From contig NZ_JBQKGW010000012.1 in NCBI RefSeq assembly GCF_052118625.1, forward strand, positions 1-64,000: a stretch of DNA of 64,000 bases, given 5' to 3'. Below are positions 17,524 through 25,557 of the stretch, piece by piece (the first letter of the stretch is position 1; every line of letters begins with the position of its first letter). Position numbers and translations under genes: made by a program. Below the pieces are notes generated by a model, which saw nothing but the letters and a program-made list of their open reading frames with translations, was not told where the DNA came from and ran no database searches. Source of the stretch: Porcincola sp945869225 (GTDB lineage Bacteria; Bacillota; Clostridia; Lachnospirales; Lachnospiraceae).

Positions 17524-18549
17524 TCAGGCTTCTGTTTCAGCAGCCTCTGTGCCGGCAGCCTCGGTTTCCGCAGCCGCATCGCCGATCACCGGAGCCTTCG
17601 GTACGGTCGTGATACCGGTTCTGTCGCCGAGCGAGACCTTCCAGAGGTCAGACCAGATGCCGTCATCCTCGATGGTTTTGAGGAAGGTGTTGACGAACTG
17701 GACACCGTCTGAATCCTTCGGAAGACCGATACCGTAGTTGTCCTCAGGGCCAAAGGTATCGCCCGCAACCTGGTACTTGTCCGGATTCTTGACAATCGCG
17801 TTCAGAATCAATGTGTAGTCCGTGACGTATGCGTCGACTCTGCCCTGCTCAAGAGCGGTTCTGGCCTCGATATCATTCTCAAACTCCTGTACGGTTGCAT
17901 CCGGCGCATACTGGGCAAGGATATCCGGACCTGTGGATCCCGCCTGCGTTGCGACAGTCTTTCCGGACAGATCTTCCACGCTCTTGATATCGGTGTTGCC
18001 TTCCTTTACAAGAATGGCCTGCTGTGAAGTATAGTACGGACCTGCGAAGGAGATCACCTTTTCTCTGTCAGGGGTGATGGAGTAGGTGGCGAAGACAGCA
18101 TCCACCTGGTCGCTCGTCAGGACGGACTCTCTTGTGCTGGAATCCACCTGCGTCAGCTCATATTTGGAAGAATCTCCCAGAATGTACTTCGCCAGAAGCT
18201 GGTACAGACCGGCATCAAAGCCGCGAACCTGGTTGTCCGTCTCGTCAAGCTGGCTGAACAGGAAGGAAGTTCTGGTCCCGCCGACTCTGAGTACTCCATT
18301 CTTCTTTACGGCAGAAGCCCACTCGCTGGAAGCGATTTCATCATCAGAAGCAGTCGGGCCGGACTGGATCAGCTTGTCAAATGCATCCTTGTCGATCGCG
18401 ACAGCGTTCTTGGTATCGTCTGCAGCCGGCGCGGCAGCCTCAGTTGTATTTTCGGTTTCAGCCGAGCTTCCGAATGCGGTGAATGCAGAAAGGGACAATG
18501 CAGCAGCGGCCAGGACACTGACCAGCTTTTTATTGATTGATTTTCTCAT
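17524..18549 (-). CDS. Glutamate-type ABC substrate-binding protein lacking a lipobox Cys
   Basis: 341 residues: signal peptide (1-25 or so), an Ala/Glu/Thr-rich linker, a family-3 solute-binding fold (about 75-315) and a second Ala/Glu/Thr-rich tail. It resembles GluB/GlnH proteins that deliver glutamate or glutamine. Where monoderm relatives have a lipobox Cys (T-A-C-G-S-S), this protein reads TAFGSS, with a TTC codon one base from TGC. It has no other Cys there. It may thus be secreted free or held by the permease. The start has gaggagg upstream and a good promoter. Confidence 0.88.
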   Translation of the reverse strand: MRKSINKKLVSVLAAAALSLSAFTAFGSSAETENTTEAAAPAADDTKNAVAIDKDAFDKLIQSGPTASDDEIASSEWASAVKKNGVLRVGGTRTSFLFSQLDETDNQVRGFDAGLYQLLAKYILGDSSKYELTQVDSSTRESVLTSDQVDAVFATYSITPDREKVISFAGPYYTSQQAILVKEGNTDIKSVEDLSGKTVATQAGSTGPDILAQYAPDATVQEFENDIEARTALEQGRVDAYVTDYTLILNAIVKNPDKYQVAGDTFGPEDNYGIGLPKDSDGVQFVNTFLKTIEDDGIWSDLWKVSLGDRTGITTVPKAPVIGDAAAETEAAGTEAAETEA

Positions 18550-18597
18550 CCTTTATATCCTCCTCTTCAATCAAATGCTATATTTCAGATATGCGAT

Positions 18598-18626
18598 ATC
18601 ATAATTGAGAGTCAGTAAATTGTAAA
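18598..18626 (-). promoter_or_regulatory. Promoter of the glutamate-type ABC operon
   Basis: TTTACA (18626-18621) and TATGAT (18603-18598) on the minus strand are separated by exactly 17 bp, followed by a 50-nt leader with gaggagg before ATG 18549. Confidence 0.65.
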
Positions 18627-18699
18627 GTGGTTTTTTTCTAGATTTGGATATAAACTTTTCCTATGACATGCTTATAGCTGGGAGGGAGAGGACAACATC

Positions 18700-19683
18700 A
18701 TGGTCACAGATGGCGCGACACAGACAACGCTGGCAATTCTGGCAGGCTGCGGCCTGGACCTGCTTCTGGGAGACCCGCATGGGATCTATCATCCGGTACG
18801 GCTGATCGGGCTTCTGATCCGCGGCCTTGAGCGCGGTCTCCGCTCAGTGCTGCCCCGCGGGAAGGAGGGGGAACGGATTGCCGGATTCTTTCTGGCTGTG
18901 CTGGTGCCATCGGTGACGGGAGCCGTCTGCTGGCTGCTGCTTTTTCTGGCCGCCCGGGCAGGGACAGTCGTACGTTTCCTGGTGATGACACTGATGTGCT
19001 ACAGCCTGCTGGCCGGACGTGCGCTGTCGGATGAGTCGATGAAGGTGTACCGGAAGCTGAAGAAGGGAGATCTGCAGGGCGCGCGGGAGGCTGTATCGAT
19101 GATTGTCGGCCGGGATACACGGGCGCTGACGGCAGAGGGAGTCACGAAGGCGGCGGTCGAGACAGTGGCGGAAAACACATCTGACGGTGTGGTCGCGCCC
19201 CTGGTGTTTCTTGCAATCGGAGGGCCTGCTGCCGGGTGGATGTACAAGGCAGTCAATACGATGGATTCGATGGTGGGTTACCGGAATGACCGGTACCGGT
19301 ACTTCGGGACAGCGGCCGCGAGACTGGATGACGTACTGAACTTTTTACCGTCAAGATTATCCGGAATCTTCATGGTTGTATGTGCAAATGCAGCCGGGCT
19401 CGACAGCCGCAATGCCTGGCGGATCTTCAGAAGAGACCGAAACCGGCATGCCAGTCCGAACTCTGCCCAGACAGAAGCCGCAATGGCCGGCGCACTCCGG
19501 ATTCAGCTGGCAGGGGATGCCAGCTATTTCGGAAAGATCGTGAAAAAGCCGACTCTGGGGGACCCGAGCCGAATGATTGAGGCTGAGGATATCCGGCGTG
19601 CAAACAGACTGATGTTTCTTTCCGTTTTGCCTGTTGTCGTAGTATTATTAGGAATAAGGACATGGATCCTGCAGGTCATATAG
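18700..19683 (+). CDS. cbiB: Adenosylcobinamide-phosphate synthase
   Basis: 327 residues of a polytopic membrane enzyme. It joins adenosylcobyric acid to aminopropanol phosphate (or a related amine) in cobalamin synthesis. The family signature GDP..YHPVRLIG is at the N-terminus, and ENTSDGVVAPL, MVGYRNDRY and SPNSAQTEAAMAGALRIQL are all conserved CbiB motifs. ggaggga precedes ATG 18700. It heads a three-gene cobalamin run with cobD and cbiP. The short 150-bp upstream gap has no visible cobalamin riboswitch. Confidence 0.95.
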   Translation: MVTDGATQTTLAILAGCGLDLLLGDPHGIYHPVRLIGLLIRGLERGLRSVLPRGKEGERIAGFFLAVLVPSVTGAVCWLLLFLAARAGTVVRFLVMTLMCYSLLAGRALSDESMKVYRKLKKGDLQGAREAVSMIVGRDTRALTAEGVTKAAVETVAENTSDGVVAPLVFLAIGGPAAGWMYKAVNTMDSMVGYRNDRYRYFGTAAARLDDVLNFLPSRLSGIFMVVCANAAGLDSRNAWRIFRRDRNRHASPNSAQTEAAMAGALRIQLAGDASYFGKIVKKPTLGDPSRMIEAEDIRRANRLMFLSVLPVVVVLLGIRTWILQVI

Positions 19684-19701
19684 AACCAGGAGGAAGCGTT
19701 C

Positions 19702-20775
19702 ATGCAGTCACAGGTTCACGGCGGAGATATTTACTCTGCAGAATACGCGAATGACTTTTCGATCAGTACCTCGCCGCTCGGGATGCCTGACGGCGTAAGA
19801 AAGGCTTACATCGAATCGGTGAATACGCTCTCGCAGTATCCGGATGTCCGGTGCAGGGAACTGCGGGCGGTCATTTCAAAGGAGTTTCTGATCCCGAAGG
19901 ACTGGATTGTCTGTTCCGCAGGAGCAGCCGAGCTGATCTACGCGGTTGCCAATGCGGTAAGACCGCGGAGCGGGCTGGTCATCGCGCCGTCCTTCTCAGA
20001 GTACGAGACTGCGCTCCGGCTTTCCGGCTGCACGGACATTCGATTTTACACCTGCAGGGAGGAAAGCGGCTTTCTGATCGGAGCGGACATTCTCGACTCG
20101 ATCACAGATGATCTGGATCTCTTTTATCTCTGCAACCCGAACAACCCGACCGGCGTGCTCGTCTCGTTCGAGCTGATGCTGGAGATTGTCGAACGATGCA
20201 GGAAGAAACATGTGCTGCTGGTGCTGGACGAGTGCTATGTCGGTCTTTTAAGGTATCCGAAGCAGGTGACGATGCTTCGCCGCCTGGAGGGGAATGAATA
20301 TCTGTTCATTCTGAATGCATTCACGAAGCTCTACTCGGTGCCGGGGCTCCGGCTCGGGGTCGGCGTTTCATCTGACAGGCCGCTTCTTGAGAAAGTGCGC
20401 AGCTGCATGCAGCCGTGGAACGTCTCGTCTGCCGCGCAGGTCTGTGGGATCGCGGCACTGCGGGACAAGGCTTATGTTCACCGGGTACGGGAAACCGTTC
20501 AGGAGGAAATGGAGTTTCTGAAGAGTTCATTTGACCGGATCGGGATTACCTGGTACGGATCCAGTTCAAACTTTATGTTCTTTCGCGGACCGGAGGATTT
20601 GTTTGACCGCTGTGCGGCGGAGGGCATCCTGATCCGCGACTGCAGCAACTATCGGGGGCTGGAGCCGGGGTATTTCCGTGTTTCTTGCCGGACGCGGCGG
20701 GATAATGAGAAGCTGTGCGGGATTCTGGCAGGAATCTATGCGGAGGAGGACTACCGGCTGAGAAAGCAGAAGTGA
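19702..20775 (+). CDS. cobD: Threonine-phosphate decarboxylase (CobD-type aminotransferase fold)
   Basis: 357 residues, fold-type I PLP enzyme. It opens with HGGDIYSAEYANDFSIST, matching the HGG..DFS.N start of CobD proteins; NPNNPTG and the Schiff-base Lys in AFTKLYSVPGLRLG follow. CobD decarboxylates L-threonine phosphate to aminopropanol phosphate for CbiB. The usual N-x-NPLG is changed to STSPLG. Its context between cbiB and cbiP makes CobD preferable to histidinol-phosphate aminotransferase. The stop codon lies inside a 12-bp tandem repeat. Confidence 0.9.
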   Translation: MQSQVHGGDIYSAEYANDFSISTSPLGMPDGVRKAYIESVNTLSQYPDVRCRELRAVISKEFLIPKDWIVCSAGAAELIYAVANAVRPRSGLVIAPSFSEYETALRLSGCTDIRFYTCREESGFLIGADILDSITDDLDLFYLCNPNNPTGVLVSFELMLEIVERCRKKHVLLVLDECYVGLLRYPKQVTMLRRLEGNEYLFILNAFTKLYSVPGLRLGVGVSSDRPLLEKVRSCMQPWNVSSAAQVCGIAALRDKAYVHRVRETVQEEMEFLKSSFDRIGITWYGSSSNFMFFRGPEDLFDRCAAEGILIRDCSNYRGLEPGYFRVSCRTRRDNEKLCGILAGIYAEEDYRLRKQK

Positions 20776-20797
20776 AAGCAGGAGTGAAAGCAGGAGT
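20762..20797 (+). repeat. Three 12-bp tandem repeats spanning the cobD stop
   Basis: Three copies of GAAAGCAGGAGT (first copy with one change) run from the last cobD codons past its stop at 20773-20775. The unit is a multiple of three, so the repeats could have arisen by slippage in the coding end. No function is evident. Confidence 0.7.
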
Positions 20798-20915
20798 GAG
20801 AGGGACCTTCTGGCAGGCAGGAAGGATACGTCCGAACACCGGTCTGTCGGAAGGACAGATGGCTCTGAAGGGTGCCCTTAAGAGGAGCGCGGAGCCTGGG
20901 ACAGGGGGATGAAAT

Positions 20916-22508
20916 TTGGCAAAGGCAATCATGGTACAGGGGACAATGTCGAACGCGGGAAAGAGCCTGATCGCAGCAGCTCTGTGCCGGATATTCCGTC
21001 AGGATGGGTATCGCGTGGCGCCTTTCAAGTCCCAGAACATGGCCCTCAATTCCTACATCACGAAGGAGGGACTGGAAATGGGGCGGGCGCAGGTCGTCCA
21101 GGCGCAGGCAGCCGGAATTGAGCCGTCCGTCAGCATGAATCCGATCCTGCTCAAGCCGACCGGGGATTCTGTTAGTCAGGTCATCGTCAACGGAGAAGTG
21201 CTGGGAAACTTCAGTGCGCAGGATTATTTTGCCATGAAGCAGAGCCTCGTTCCGGAGATTCGGAAAGCCTATCGCCGGCTGGCGGATGACGCAGATATCA
21301 TGGTCATTGAGGGAGCAGGAAGCCCTGCGGAGATCAACCTGAAGGATCACGACATTGTCAACATGGGTATGGCGCGCCTTGCAGGTGCGCCGGTTCTGCT
21401 GGCAGGAGATATTGACCGGGGCGGTGTGTTCGCGCAGCTTTACGGGACGGTGATGCTTCTGGATGAAGAGGAGCGCCGGTATATAAAGGGCCTTGTAATC
21501 AACAAATTCAGAGGAGACCGCTCGATTCTGACGCCAGGGCTGAAACAGCTTGAGGGGCTGGCAGGAAAACCTGTGCTCGGGGTCATTCCCTGTCTGAAGA
21601 TCGACATCGACGACGAGGACAGTCTGTCTGAACGGCTTACAGGGACAGAAGACCCGGCACAGGCCGTGACGGAGAAAACCACTCCGCTGACGTCAGCACA
21701 CGGCCGGCGCCAGGCGCTGGTGGAGATTGCCGTCATCCGTATGCCGCGCCTTTCAAATTTCACGGATTTTTCGCAGCTTGCCCGTATACCGGGCGTCAGC
21801 CTTCGATATGTGGGTTCCGCCAGAGAATTTGGACAGCCGGACATCGTGATTCTTCCAGGCAGCAAGAGTACAATCGCAGATCTGCTGTGGCTGCGGGAGA
21901 GTGGACTCGAAGTGCTGGTGAAAAAGGCGGCAGCGCAGGGCCGCGCCGTGATCGGCATCTGCGGAGGGTATCAGATGCTCGGGGAGACGCTCAGGGACCC
22001 GGACGGAGTCGAGACCGGGGAGAGCGGCCTGCCGCGGCTGGTGCGGGGGATCGGCCTTCTTCCGGTCGATACCATCTTTCTCCCGGAAAAGACAAGAACG
22101 CAGGTTCACGGTGAGATCTTCAGTCCGGCGAAGGGCTTTGATGCCCTGAAAGGAAGACGGATCGAGGGATATGAGATCCATATGGGCCGCAGCGCCATCC
22201 GGGAAGGAAGCAGCGCAGAGCCATTTGCCCGTATTCTCACAGCAAGCGGAGAAGACTGCCGGGAGAAGGAGGATGGCTGCACCGTGGGAACCGTCTGCGG
22301 CACCTACGTTCATGGCATCTTCGATGCCGGCGATCTTGCATGGAGGCTGGCAGAGTCAGCGGCGGAGAAAAAAGGACTGCGGCTGACGGAGGGGGCGGTT
22401 CTGAGCCAGGAAGCCTTCCGGGAGCGTCAGTACGATCTTCTGGCGGCGGCGGTCAGGCAGAATCTGGATATGGAAGCTGTGTACAGGATACTGGAGGAGG
22501 GGATCTGA
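20916..22508 (+). CDS. cbiP: Cobyric acid synthase
   Basis: 530 residues. The N-terminal dethiobiotin-synthetase-like ATP domain opens MAKAIMVQGTMSNAGKS and the C-terminal class-I amidotransferase-like domain has the nucleophile in GICGGYQML and His in YVHGIFD. It amidates adenosylcobyrinic acid diamide at four carboxylates. The start is TTG 20916, because the family start MAKA coincides with it. About 30 extra residues near 240-270 (LTSAHGRRQ region) link the domains. It is downstream of cobD with a 140-bp gap. Confidence 0.95.
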   Translation: MAKAIMVQGTMSNAGKSLIAAALCRIFRQDGYRVAPFKSQNMALNSYITKEGLEMGRAQVVQAQAAGIEPSVSMNPILLKPTGDSVSQVIVNGEVLGNFSAQDYFAMKQSLVPEIRKAYRRLADDADIMVIEGAGSPAEINLKDHDIVNMGMARLAGAPVLLAGDIDRGGVFAQLYGTVMLLDEEERRYIKGLVINKFRGDRSILTPGLKQLEGLAGKPVLGVIPCLKIDIDDEDSLSERLTGTEDPAQAVTEKTTPLTSAHGRRQALVEIAVIRMPRLSNFTDFSQLARIPGVSLRYVGSAREFGQPDIVILPGSKSTIADLLWLRESGLEVLVKKAAAQGRAVIGICGGYQMLGETLRDPDGVETGESGLPRLVRGIGLLPVDTIFLPEKTRTQVHGEIFSPAKGFDALKGRRIEGYEIHMGRSAIREGSSAEPFARILTASGEDCREKEDGCTVGTVCGTYVHGIFDAGDLAWRLAESAAEKKGLRLTEGAVLSQEAFRERQYDLLAAAVRQNLDMEAVYRILEEGI

Positions 22509-22628
22509 GACTGACGCCTGTCATCCTGCTGAGAAAACGATGTTTGTTGCAGGTTTGTGGCAAAACGTTCTAGGATAATTCAATTCTCCCATGGTATAGT
22601 AAGAAAAAATTTAAAGGCTTGGACTTGC

Positions 22629-24182
22629 ATGAACATTACGACACTTATCTTTATGATCTTCCTGATTGCTGGGCTCCTGATCTATTATCTTATACCCAGC
22701 CGTTTTCAATGGCAGTGCCTGCTGGGGCTGTCCTTCGTTTTCCTCTGGGCGGCTGACTGGCGGAATCTTCTGTTCGTTGGATATGTCGCAGCGGTCTCCT
22801 ATGGATTTGCCATCTATATTGAAAAAATGCTTTCGGAGGCAGACCTTCCGGAGGACAGGGCAGCTCGAAAGAGCGTGAAGGCTGCAAGAGGAAGGAAAGC
22901 CAAGCGGGCTGTTCTTCTTGCAATTTTTCTGCTGATTCTCATCCTGGCGCTGTCCAAGTATGTGCCGGCAGCCCTTCATCTGAATCTGACCAGGGTGAAT
23001 GAGACACTTCAGAGCCACTGGCGCTTCCTGAAACTCATCGTTCCGTTCGGTCTGTCGTATTACCTTCTGATGGCGATCTCCTATCTGCTTGATGTCTACT
23101 GGCAGCGGGGAAAGGCAGATCATTCCTTTTTTCACCTGGTATTGTTCATCTGTTATTTTCCGCAGCTGACGCAGGGACCCATCGGGACCTATGGACAGAT
23201 GAAGGGAGAACTCTTTAAAGATCACGGGGAAGCCTGGGAAAATATCAAGGCGGGTCTTCCGCTGATGCTCTGGGGCTTTTTCAAGAAGATGGTGATCGCA
23301 GACCGGACGGCCGTTTTCGTCGGCCGGGCAAATTCAGGCACTCAGTACGGGCTTAATGTTCTGATCTGCCTGGTGCTGTACGGCATCCAGCTGTACTGCG
23401 ATTTCTCAGGCGGAATCGATGTCGTCAGGGGCGTTTCGGAGTGCTTTGGCGTGCGGCTTGGCGAAAACTTCAGGCAGCCATATTTCTCAAAGGACCTGGG
23501 TGAATTCTGGAGAAGGTGGCACATCAGCCTGGGAGCGTTCATGAAGAACTATATTTTCTTCCCGCTGGCGATGTGGAAGCCGCTCAAGCTTCTGAAGAAG
23601 CAGCTCAGAAAGCATATGTCCATGAAGATGGCCAGCAAGGTCATCGTGGCGATCGGAGATCTGATTGTTTTCCTGATCGTCGGGATCTGGCATGGTGCCG
23701 GATCCAAGTATGCCGGCTGGGGAATCTATAATGGCGCCATTCTTGCCTTCAGTGCTGTGATGGAGGATGTCTACCGGTCATGGAAGAACGATCTCCACAT
23801 CAATGAGCAGTCAGGCCGCTGGCAGACGTTTCGCCTTGTGCGGACGCTGGTGATTGTGACAATCGGGTGGGTTTTTGACTGCGCTGATACAGCGGCAGGG
23901 GCAGTCCGGATGTTTTTCCGGATGTTTCTGCTGAACCGGACAAGCCTGAGCAGAATTTTTACGACGAAGGTTGAGACGCTTTTCTATCTTCCGATTCTTT
24001 TTCTGGCCTGCATGATCCTTCTGTGGGTGGACATCCAGCATGAGAAAGGGATTTCTCTGAGGCAGGCCATCGCTGCAAAGCCGTTCTGGAGACAGGCTGC
24101 GATCTGGACAGCTTTGTTCCAGGCGATCCTTCTTGTTGGAAGGACAGTCGGAGCCGGCGGGTTCATGTATGCGAACTTTTAA
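22629..24182 (+). CDS. MBOAT-family O-acyltransferase (DltB/AlgI-like)
   Basis: 517 residues from ATG 22629, with about eleven membrane helices. MBOAT landmarks are GEFWRRWHISLGAFMKNYIFFPL and the catalytic His of GIWHGAGSKYAGWG. DltB/AlgI proteins move an acyl group from a carrier or donor across the membrane onto a surface polymer. It is the first gene of a dlt-like operon, followed by an SGNH protein, a DltA-like ligase, a PLP decarboxylase and a carrier protein. An upstream in-frame GTG (22557) exists but would precede the first helix with a basic stretch. GATAAT (22574) and TATAGT (22595) are possible -10 elements without clear -35. Confidence 0.9.
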   Translation: MNITTLIFMIFLIAGLLIYYLIPSRFQWQCLLGLSFVFLWAADWRNLLFVGYVAAVSYGFAIYIEKMLSEADLPEDRAARKSVKAARGRKAKRAVLLAIFLLILILALSKYVPAALHLNLTRVNETLQSHWRFLKLIVPFGLSYYLLMAISYLLDVYWQRGKADHSFFHLVLFICYFPQLTQGPIGTYGQMKGELFKDHGEAWENIKAGLPLMLWGFFKKMVIADRTAVFVGRANSGTQYGLNVLICLVLYGIQLYCDFSGGIDVVRGVSECFGVRLGENFRQPYFSKDLGEFWRRWHISLGAFMKNYIFFPLAMWKPLKLLKKQLRKHMSMKMASKVIVAIGDLIVFLIVGIWHGAGSKYAGWGIYNGAILAFSAVMEDVYRSWKNDLHINEQSGRWQTFRLVRTLVIVTIGWVFDCADTAAGAVRMFFRMFLLNRTSLSRIFTTKVETLFYLPILFLACMILLWVDIQHEKGISLRQAIAAKPFWRQAAIWTALFQAILLVGRTVGAGGFMYANF

Positions 24183-24257
24183 GGTATGCACCGGGATGGA
24201 GGATCCTCCGATGGCCGGTACCACCCAACCCGCAGATGGAGCACAGTGAAAGTGAAC

Positions 24258-25505
24258 ATGAATAAAAGACATACAGAGCAGAACAGACGAAAGGAAAAGC
24301 AGAGGAAGGAAAGGTGGGAACCGCAGACAAGGCTTGGAAAGGCGGGTTGCCTGATTGCCGTGAACATCGCGTGGATCCTGTTTTTCTCCTTCATTCTGAC
24401 ACAGCCCTCGATTCTCAAGGCAGAGCTTCGGGAGGTTCAGGGGAAGACAAACTATGACACGATTGTCGTCGGGGATTCCCATGGGGAGACGGCGGTCGAT
24501 CCCGCAGTGCTGGACAAGGAACTCGGGACGACCTCCTTCAATTGCTCCCGCCGGATCATGCCGGTCAAGGATATCTACTACCTTATGAGGGAGGTCTGCT
24601 ACCATAACCAGCCGAAGACCATTCTCTATGAGATTGACCCAACCTACTGGCGGATACCGGGTATCTCGCTTGGCAACGACACCAGCATCTTTTTTGCGGG
24701 AAGCGATCCCAAAAACCGACTGGATTACTTTTTCAATGAGATGCTGACGCAGCCGTTTCCAAATTTTATCGCGGACTACCGCCTGGCGCCGCGCAATGCC
24801 AGTCAGATCCTGGGAACGGTCTATGTTCGTCTGAGACCGTCCTACTGGCGACATGGCGAGGAGACCATCCCGATGATCATGAAGGCACTGTACCTGGGTG
24901 CCAACTATGAGTACAAGGGAAGGGGATTTCGGTACGGACATTCCTATTCTCTTCATATGGACACGCTGTACAAGCCTGTAAAGTTCAAGGTGAGCAAGAT
25001 CGTGCCGGAGAACATCGAATATTTCCACAAGATGGCGGAATTCTGCAAGTCGAAGGGAATCCGGCTGGTATGCTTTTACTCGGCACTGCCTCCATACAGA
25101 CTGCTCCGTGAGAATGAGAATGCCGCCAATAAGTACTACACGGACCTCTGCAAGAAGGAGGGCGTGGAGTTCTACGACATGAATTATTTGAAGAAGGAGT
25201 ACCTGGACCGGACGGATATGGATTATGTGGATCTGGACGGGCACATGATGGGAAGACTGGGAGACAGGCAGACCAAAGTGCTGGCAAAGATTCTGAGTTC
25301 AGACGATCCTTCATCGATGTTTGTCGATTCCTATGATGTGGTACTGAAGGATCTGCCGAAGGATGAGGCGACAAGCGGAAGCGTGCTGCTGAAGGAGGCG
25401 CGCCGATATGAGAAGAAAAAGCGGGAAGAGACCGAAAGAGCACTGGATTCTCCGGAGGTGACGGAGACCTCGTATGCCGATCCGGCAGAGGCAGATACAC
25501 TGTAG
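24258..25505 (+). CDS. Membrane-anchored SGNH-type protein (DltD-like role)
   Basis: 415 residues from ATG 24258. A basic N-terminus is followed by one membrane helix (about 29-49), an outside SGNH-like domain and a charged tail. The block-I Ser is in VVGDSHGE (Ser74), and DLDGH near 325-329 supplies the Asp/His. DltD proteins share this layout and take part in the last transfer to the polymer. Overall similarity to DltD seems modest, so it is called by position and motifs. The start is uncertain: ATG 24186 is in frame and the Shine-Dalgarno of 24258 is weak. Confidence 0.75.
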   Translation: MNKRHTEQNRRKEKQRKERWEPQTRLGKAGCLIAVNIAWILFFSFILTQPSILKAELREVQGKTNYDTIVVGDSHGETAVDPAVLDKELGTTSFNCSRRIMPVKDIYYLMREVCYHNQPKTILYEIDPTYWRIPGISLGNDTSIFFAGSDPKNRLDYFFNEMLTQPFPNFIADYRLAPRNASQILGTVYVRLRPSYWRHGEETIPMIMKALYLGANYEYKGRGFRYGHSYSLHMDTLYKPVKFKVSKIVPENIEYFHKMAEFCKSKGIRLVCFYSALPPYRLLRENENAANKYYTDLCKKEGVEFYDMNYLKKEYLDRTDMDYVDLDGHMMGRLGDRQTKVLAKILSSDDPSSMFVDSYDVVLKDLPKDEATSGSVLLKEARRYEKKKREETERALDSPEVTETSYADPAEADTL

Positions 25506-25557
25506 GAGGTCTGGTGAAGAGGACAGGTCAGCTGCGGAGCAAGGAAGGGGATTTCCG

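Noticed and set aside
18604..18699. Possible cobalamin riboswitch before cbiB
   Set aside because: The gap is too short and no B12-box-like motif is visible.
23811..25244. 477-codon open frame on the minus strand
   Set aside because: Antisense to the MBOAT and SGNH genes. Composition (His, Arg, Leu, Gln-rich) is that of a shadow frame.
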